Below, piece by piece: positions 36,601-39,083 of a stretch of DNA of 39,083 bases. The stretch is from a virus. The stretch spans positions 1 to 39,083 of the IMG/VR virus record IMGVR_UViG_3300032156_000036; one strand, 5' to 3'. The number at the start of each line of letters is the position of its first letter. The stretch's first letter is position 1. The notes beneath the pieces were generated by a model that did not search any database, was not told the DNA's origin, and worked only from the letters and a program-made list of their open reading frames with translations. The position numbers and the translations under genes were made by a program.

Positions 36601-39083
36601 CTATCAAGCCTGGGAGCAGGCGGGAATGAATTTTCGCAAGATCTTGGAACGGTGGTTGGACCTGAGTGGATCCAGGGACCAGGCGCGGGAATCATACATC
36701 CGCTTTCTACCGGTACTGGAAGCCCTGGAGAGAGGGGAGGAGGTCGAGGGTTTAACAGAGGAGACCTCACCAGCGCCCTCCTTGGAAGGGCAGGAAGCCC
36801 CCAAGCAATCCAAAACCTGACCCAACAACCCACAGGGCGGCAGGTGGCCTGGGACTACGAGCAAAACCGCACCTGGGCCGTGAAGCTGTTCGAAATGCTC
36901 AACCCCGCTGAAATCCATATCTCGAACACGATCAACAAACTTCAGAAGAAGATTCAAGGTCTGGCCGGAAGCGCCAGTAAAGTGCATCCGGTAAGGAATC
37001 CGTTCTGGTTTTTGGCTTACGACAAAAGATTGAAAAGAAGTCAAGCATCGGATGATCTTGACCGGGCGATGTTCCTTTTCCGTGACAGCGCAAACGGCAA
37101 CCGAGAGGTTTTCAACCGGTTCCGGCAAATCGCTGACGCTCAGCTGAATGATCCAAATGGCTACCTGACTACCATGGGAATGGCTGCCGATAGCCCAATG
37201 GGCAAAAGGATCCTATCCGGAGAGCACAAACTGTATCTTAAGAAAATCCTGAGACTCTTGGACGTTGCAGAGCGCATGAACCCTGATCAAGTCCATTTCG
37301 TTGATGAAATGGCAGAGCTGTTCAGAGATGCCGGAGCCCTTGCCAACCGTCATGGTCTGCTCAAGTCATTCGTGGAGAACTACGTCCGCAGGGTTTACAA
37401 GGTCAGGAAGGGAGAGGACATTACGCCGACCGGCCAGGGCCACGCCTTCAAGACCTACTTCACTCCTGCAATGCCACGAACCTACCATTATGTGCTTGAT
37501 GCGATTCTAGATGGATATGAACTCGGGACCGAAGGGATCACCAACGCTTACAAAATTTACATGGACGAGCTTACCAAGGTTATCCAAAACAAAGCCTTCA
37601 TCAAGCTCGGAATGGGCACTCATGATTCCCTTGGCCAACAACTGTTCAGCACCAACCGGAAAGACGGTTACTCCAAGCTCAATGGATTCAACGTTTGGGT
37701 GTGGGCCGGAGACGTGTGGGCCGAAAAAGAGATCCCTGGCTTCCCCGCGCTTCATATAAACGAGTACGGGAAACGATTCTTTGCGACTCCTCCGCGGGAA
37801 CTGCCTGAGATGTGGAAAGTCGGCCGGAAGTATTTCGATGATGAAGCAGCAGCCAGACAGTATGCAAAGGAACGCGGTGGCAAGGAAGTCACATATGTGA
37901 AAGCCAAAGACACATCAACCTTTTTCGAGAAAGTCGATCTGTACGCTCCAAAGCAACTTGCCGAGATAATCAACAAAATGACCCAGACGGATACTCTTTT
38001 CCGTTCCGGTGCGCTTAATGAGGTCATGCGGTTCAACGCAGGGATTAAAGCCTGGGTGTTGATGAGTTCGTTCTTCCATCATTTGGCCGGCACCAGATCC
38101 TGGGTGTTCGGCGTGCATCACGGATGGAAGTGGTCCAAGGTGGCTCCATGGAGGGCTTACAAGGCGGGCCTGGACAAGATTAATGCCCTTCACCCTCAGA
38201 TCATGCTTGGAGTGAAAAACGGGCTTACCCTAGGGGAGATTGCCGACTTTTCAGAATTCGAGCTGAGATCCGCGAAGGGCTTTACGGAAAGGATCGTTTC
38301 CCATTTCGGTCTTGAAAAGCCTCTCGGCTTGGTTGAATGGTTCAAGTTCAAAAGGGAGAGTTGGGCTGACAGCTTGTTCAAGAAATTCTTTGCAGGGCTT
38401 AAAGCAGAGGCTTTTGTAATCGAGTACAACCACGCTCTCCAAGGGGCAATGGATGAGTACCGGCTTGGAAAAAGAAACGCCCCACCGGATCCAGACAGGA
38501 TCGCGGAAGCGGTGGCCAAACTGATCAATGACGATTTCGGTGGCCTGCATCTCAAGAGGATGGGCAGGAACCCCACTCTGCAAAACCTTTTCCGGCTGAC
38601 CTTTTTGGCGCCGGACTGGACTGAGTCCAATTTCCGGTATGTGTTCGCCTCCCTTGGTCTGGAGGGCGTGATCAACAAAATGGTCACGGACATAGCCCCG
38701 CCACCGGAATACAAGGCCCTGGCTCGAAAGTTCGTCACCCGGGTCATGTTGAGGATTGCCGTGATGACGATCCTTGCCCAGCTCATGCTCAACTGGAAAG
38801 ACGACACTGAGGATTTTCTTAAGGAGCAGATGTTCTCCAACCGCTTCAACCGATTCCGGTGGACCGAGGTGGATATCTCGAAGCTCTACCAGATGATGGG
38901 TGTGGATCCGGAACAAAGAACGACCTTCAGCATTGGTGGTCATTTCTTTGACCCGCTCAAGATGATCGCGCCCTTCAAGCTCATGAAAGGCAAAGGAAGC
39001 CCGGTCTGGAGGATAGGAGATGCCTTATTCTCCGGCTCAGATTGGGCAGAACGGCCTTTCACTTCAATCTCCGAACTTGCCGC
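27628..39083 (+). CDS. Giant polyvalent protein: PRTase - SF2 helicase - GHKL ATPase - metzincin (3' partial, at least 3818 aa)
   Basis: The frame is open to the window end, with RBS AGGAGGAGG. N-terminal third: Gly-rich hydrophobic helices (about 165-370) suited to membrane passage, Pro/Gly/Glu linkers, and a SAP-like motif (about 668-699). PRTase (about 1345-1475) has VIFDDALVTGGTIAEV at 1434-1449. Strawberry-notch-like SF2 helicase (about 1685-2110) has Walker A DGTGVGKT 1708-1715, DEAH 1785-1788, ATATP 1812-1816 and motif VI QQVIGRFSRRN 2073-2083. GHKL ATPase (about 2395-2650) has E2423...N2427..D2430, DDNGVGM 2464-2470 and GAFGLAKAFF 2493-2502. The zincin motif is HEFAHLYGEGH at 2933-2943. 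The C-terminal part (3070 onward) includes hydrophobic stretches near 3470 and FLAPDWTESNFRYVF near 3668. Such proteins are thought to be injected with phage DNA to counter host defences. All active-site residues are intact. Two linkers are overprinted. Confidence 0.9.
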   Translation, partial: MPAEWINEIFEKQRQQDTGKPWEATITEGNPWLEWEKKYAPDLYEKTISSFAKKARVSPIEGEDIPDWKVPDVELAPEHLQKPDYQELSNSPDYLDLVSRGLQTGVYEMLALPGVVGSWLAHRLRLESVAESSKGWADFWMNKADELRPKDLDMFNVMDNPEVLASAAWWVYNLAEMAPSMVLTMGAGALAMKGGAKLGARMFARKMAGKEITTEAGFTAAKEAGEKFVTRAGKIGAWIGGGVTGGATEAQQTYLEILKRGGSEEEAARSAELMFFGVGALNAFGTEWILRKAGNTFLSKVGRVFGASMVEGITEGLEEPWEVISKLGGAILAGQKLPDDVEGMFYDSLKSALTVFPLAAVMGGGAEVVTTVSNTKLERLRKEYEDNRKLAKDYYLKKITKISDETIDKTSTTGHQKRLFREPPGLFDQPMGTQADETAKTVLEETPPAEAIIKKAEEGQKSDVKAIEDMLPPEGAGPAGQPGPAGQPPQLGPGPAGEGTATGAEEAPLGFIPFPQFWDATPADQAEEFKRTVDFMGNQAPEIHKYIKEAYENMLMEHFENIKIEVTKAAQEAGVPKDKIDDVVEQFTVEAQASFDNRITHRQILDRILEPFAEEPGGEGAPGTGPGEIIGGPVGGGEGGLKGTPTNIKEINLALDIEDKTGELPELPREHFVRLAEANGIETKGKTPKQMMDELRAIRDAKPVAPGGEAPAEAPKGTRAGRWKKLFGVGTKTEPTPEPIPAAGAGEAPKAAEPKHQPPFYTDTQGRNIYVNELSKEAGGGFGWYRTEDLNKKGRRFKPPSVPGDMKGTSTAVSTGERTEFTVPATWTTREAAQEALHKYAAEQPWTAPEGFEKRPRAPKEAVTIHPVEKMQAQQKARQELARRQPYLAEHILLWGGVSTKAGEEITKVVQGMSGKRMTVAKGLDLFRKNGNAMDELVSHATEGSNPFIQKREGWSASEYEEEFIRLFLKDLEARTEFSELTGNHQAKWRRLNEKLNKIPKEATEERKAIQLKLKHIENQIRAFGEQTGRVGRIADEEDRAGNQQQPQEEPEEGGPETPVLSRKDFTTWAEGEERLKALEPWDLDLVFQKLDQWTFDNPVEANKLTTWEERMDAADAWPPGGGGTAETVTPGFKIEYGGTPISGKEAVAPKQGVITHITPAENAAEAIEKAKPLFPSPAMKELTKAEKMKKLFEEPEKPFELKPTEPTTEEKIAEGIRKGILKKGPKGGPRAKLPEEKRKAPTTGKQESIIEKPAEKGEQSDFLDEAVKQAKSEEKRKALEGQAKEGDEAAQKDIKDILDTLQMRKEGIPHDTPISPAGLVQVMMANAYFKAAKSGDVEAAAKLVQALVSPQQIAFAKKFGKEAIYVPIIADEKEGKNKIPLAFAYHVASKTGAKVSTDIIQASRVARKGKGLLERMFRRADFEGKVRKGGLYVIFDDALVTGGTIAEVANHILQNGGQVVGIMALGKTPGAWYDLTIDQATYNEIRERFGHAIEEIFAVNPSALTSREAQFFLKAYRTVDALREAAAETGYRQFRGGFVSALPEGGPSSIDPEKYVKIKAILDKLWKETQALAKTNGLTDDETDVFFIDRVHKLIGRDDRIKPYFHKFAEDTWQEAKDEKATRRTEVHEPADPGGPPTPGGVGAASPGGGRQGIRPGLRVADEDNLPEPRDQIPAGQYSILGEEQRLGINLILDAFDRGKKGFLLSDGTGVGKTMIQLVAAKLWAQKTGKKSLIIAPNLQIIEGRFREDARYLKMDLSQIEFATYSGLRVGKGGQGTYGVVIFDEAHNLKNMEAEKTLAANDIKADHRVYATATPMDKPTGAAYFLSRITGIPEARLHTELGFVVREVWDAEEKKFKKFTERLPGVSWARVMENIVKFRHKAILEGTILRREYPLFGNIKIEAEPLPAHLAAEQHRIEDYWGARIAAAAMPIAKMHLRGQRTQELSRWADAQKVDRISERVADDLANGFRVVIVAHGVEPTIIKGLQKRIPQLIGGLVENLKQRGITDFAKIYGPNQVKKLSEIRRFQADKVKLAIMTAESGGAGVDLDDVHGDKPRRVYISSPSFQGDTFQQVIGRFSRRNTASPVEIVFPMWQDSEGDNRRAIVVTRKIETLRRIQEGDDIDKAIGFEDTEEMPTGSPPMSDETPRSPPREDIKARIDEIAQEVKARPVHSSIRDHELALLKRLAEGKEPIVYVKDDATRKHFQTNLWLTWKAQSHGISQKPIADHVELVHGGGDINAMTFQVLRPYGKLHFDPRDGELKLLSGTTLITDAIFQGPLINAARVIPFPVRPSREIKTEPWDEGWETNPEDPLASIAVGQADAEVQVFKNDEASLMLNDEDKYYIARKDGTLVYNPTSESAIFDTAEDAKKQFFKERQVNEPLINAQKTEREVKAGIDPFTNWINRMKDVANANPAKTLVTELFQNSRDALVQMAKKGAKQVGAYAPTLTIRWSRSENLVEFDDNGVGMTATQIEKNFLVLGDINKGTEDSGAFGLAKAFFLLYPKAGRLETVKDGKRHIIEWEPEDVFLAKKMKVRTEDFNGPNGTKVTLFLNEKMTPRFKWEDFVSELDRFASSVRTPGLRINLEPNIGVVNDRGPLSKVPDFDRTMGDKGSNMWKTVTTVGWDSEKLWKGSPKVPTGKMKFNYLGNKGTVYFVEIDPLDLLRKNVKSFDGRPVVRAFTYNKGMPTQVNLPNFMYWHPLSSPENLCIYVDFEDTVRPEQSQFDLKEAWESGDKDRIDAARDKYAKDADAYPWINNRKDLSDSSSNNLSQVIGPVLDQLRDDQIAQKMERFKKMINEAAVVNGMKVLIPFKDDAEKQIARKIFDDNKDFFGAWTEYYDAVGKLMENVRKEYPGMQLPERKLYLTLMQGIAGFVPNQKTVLELRGPEYAFIALNPLGHDERYLKWMKQNGMDITDPANLHDRAAMIVFATIHEFAHLYGEGHTDSNSDPFAIAHGMLGSAIKHIRLAILEEQVYEILQRFKGRLSGIESGLSSLGAGGNEFSQDLGTVVGPEWIQGPGAGIIHPLSTGTGSPGERGGGRGFNRGDLTSALLGRAGSPQAIQNLTQQPTGRQVAWDYEQNRTWAVKLFEMLNPAEIHISNTINKLQKKIQGLAGSASKVHPVRNPFWFLAYDKRLKRSQASDDLDRAMFLFRDSANGNREVFNRFRQIADAQLNDPNGYLTTMGMAADSPMGKRILSGEHKLYLKKILRLLDVAERMNPDQVHFVDEMAELFRDAGALANRHGLLKSFVENYVRRVYKVRKGEDITPTGQGHAFKTYFTPAMPRTYHYVLDAILDGYELGTEGITNAYKIYMDELTKVIQNKAFIKLGMGTHDSLGQQLFSTNRKDGYSKLNGFNVWVWAGDVWAEKEIPGFPALHINEYGKRFFATPPRELPEMWKVGRKYFDDEAAARQYAKERGGKEVTYVKAKDTSTFFEKVDLYAPKQLAEIINKMTQTDTLFRSGALNEVMRFNAGIKAWVLMSSFFHHLAGTRSWVFGVHHGWKWSKVAPWRAYKAGLDKINALHPQIMLGVKNGLTLGEIADFSEFELRSAKGFTERIVSHFGLEKPLGLVEWFKFKRESWADSLFKKFFAGLKAEAFVIEYNHALQGAMDEYRLGKRNAPPDPDRIAEAVAKLINDDFGGLHLKRMGRNPTLQNLFRLTFLAPDWTESNFRYVFASLGLEGVINKMVTDIAPPPEYKALARKFVTRVMLRIAVMTILAQLMLNWKDDTEDFLKEQMFSNRFNRFRWTEVDISKLYQMMGVDPEQRTTFSIGGHFFDPLKMIAPFKLMKGKGSPVWRIGDALFSGSDWAERPFTSISELA
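29056..29091 (+). repeat. Two perfect 18-bp tandem repeats in a linker of the giant gene
   Basis: The unit gggcctgctggacagcct occurs at 29056-29073 and 29074-29091, encoding GPAGQP twice. A partial third copy follows around 29105. The repeat lies in a Pro/Gly-rich spacer (residues about 477-500), where length variation should be tolerated. Confidence 0.9.
32483..32746 (+). CDS. Overprinted small ORF in the PRTase-helicase linker (+1 frame)
   Basis: The 87-aa ORF has AGGAGG (32471-32476) six bases before ATG 32483; an in-frame ATG at 32414 lacks an RBS. The first ~60 residues look like a real helical protein (RPLLEELERLALEGDD, EFAQGLEWLTKTIYQNPEIR). The last ~25, where the helicase domain begins in the other frame, are a Ser/Thr-rich tail. 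Over the first 60 codons I count about 8 with G at codon position 2, against about 18 in the giant frame, where the same DNA reads as PADPGGPPTPGGVGAASPGG. This is the pattern expected if the small frame came first. It may encode a separate protein or be a relic. Caveat: the RBS also follows from the giant frame's Q-E-A codons. Confidence 0.5.
   Translation: MRKLQDEPKFMSQPIQEDRPLLEELERLALEGDDKEFAQGLEWLTKTIYQNPEIRSLLDNTVFLGRSSDSESTSSLTPSTEGKKVSS
36551..36820 (+). CDS. Overprinted small ORF after the metzincin domain (+1 frame)
   Basis: This 89-aa ORF has AGAGGAG (36537-36543) seven bases before ATG. TTTTAGAGGAG recalls the stop-RBS junctions used between genes elsewhere here (for example TAGAGGAG at 7267). 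The protein looks normal: MKFYNVSKADCQALKVAYQA, RKILERWLDLS and YIRFLPVLEALERGEE give amphipathic helices with aromatics, then an acidic Pro-rich tail. The giant frame reads the same DNA as Gly/Ser-rich linker (GLSSLGAGG, SPGERGGGRG). About 15 of 89 codons have G at position 2 in the small frame, against about 33 in the giant frame (hand count). Function unknown. It may be expressed independently. Confidence 0.55.
   Translation: MKFYNVSKADCQALKVAYQAWEQAGMNFRKILERWLDLSGSRDQARESYIRFLPVLEALERGEEVEGLTEETSPAPSLEGQEAPKQSKT

Overview
The window looks like the structural half of a large tailed-phage genome (or prophage) with a short, podovirus-like tail. Every supportable gene lies on the + strand. 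Genes are packed with ATGA/TGATG overlaps or gaps of a few bases, and most carry a strong GGAGG-type ribosome binding site (RBS). No rRNA, tRNA, transposase or CRISPR array was seen. The host cannot be named. A lipoprotein and a holin-like gene suggest a Gram-negative bacterium, and the mixed codon use with roughly half G+C adds little.

Layout. 1-123 is the 3' end of a gene whose two closing cysteines suggest a radical-SAM/SPASM protein. 167-7269 is an adsorption block: a 1221-aa fibre, a 631-aa pectate-lyase-fold tailspike, a small phage protein, and a zinc-ribbon protein fused to a beta-sandwich. 7280-9802 is packaging: a candidate small terminase, a small virion protein and the large terminase. 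9815-15527 is the head: two small proteins, portal, scaffold, major capsid protein and two small head proteins. 15595-22273 is neck and tail: a second zinc-ribbon protein, a beta-rich 546-aa protein, a tail-tube A-like adaptor, and a 1060-aa tail-tube B-like nozzle with a LamG-like insertion. 22276-27615 holds a lipoprotein, a holin-like protein, Gly-rich and coiled-coil probable internal virion proteins, a lytic transglycosylase, a capsid-staple-like protein and a GNAT acetyltransferase.

From 27628 to the window end runs one open frame of at least 3818 codons with no stop. It encodes a giant 'polyvalent' protein of the type thought to be packaged in the virion and injected with the DNA. In order it shows a Gly-rich hydrophobic N-terminal part, a SAP-like motif, a phosphoribosyltransferase (PRTase) domain, a Strawberry-notch-like SF2 helicase, a GHKL (Hsp90/MORC-type) ATPase, a zincin with an exact HExxHxxGxxH signature, and a long C-terminal part.

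The most unusual feature is that two of this protein's Pro/Gly-rich linkers are overprinted, in the +1 frame, by well-formed small ORFs (32483-32746 and 36551-36820), each with a good RBS. Codon-position composition favours the small frames. This suggests that the giant gene grew by fusing neighbours across small genes, which may still be expressed.
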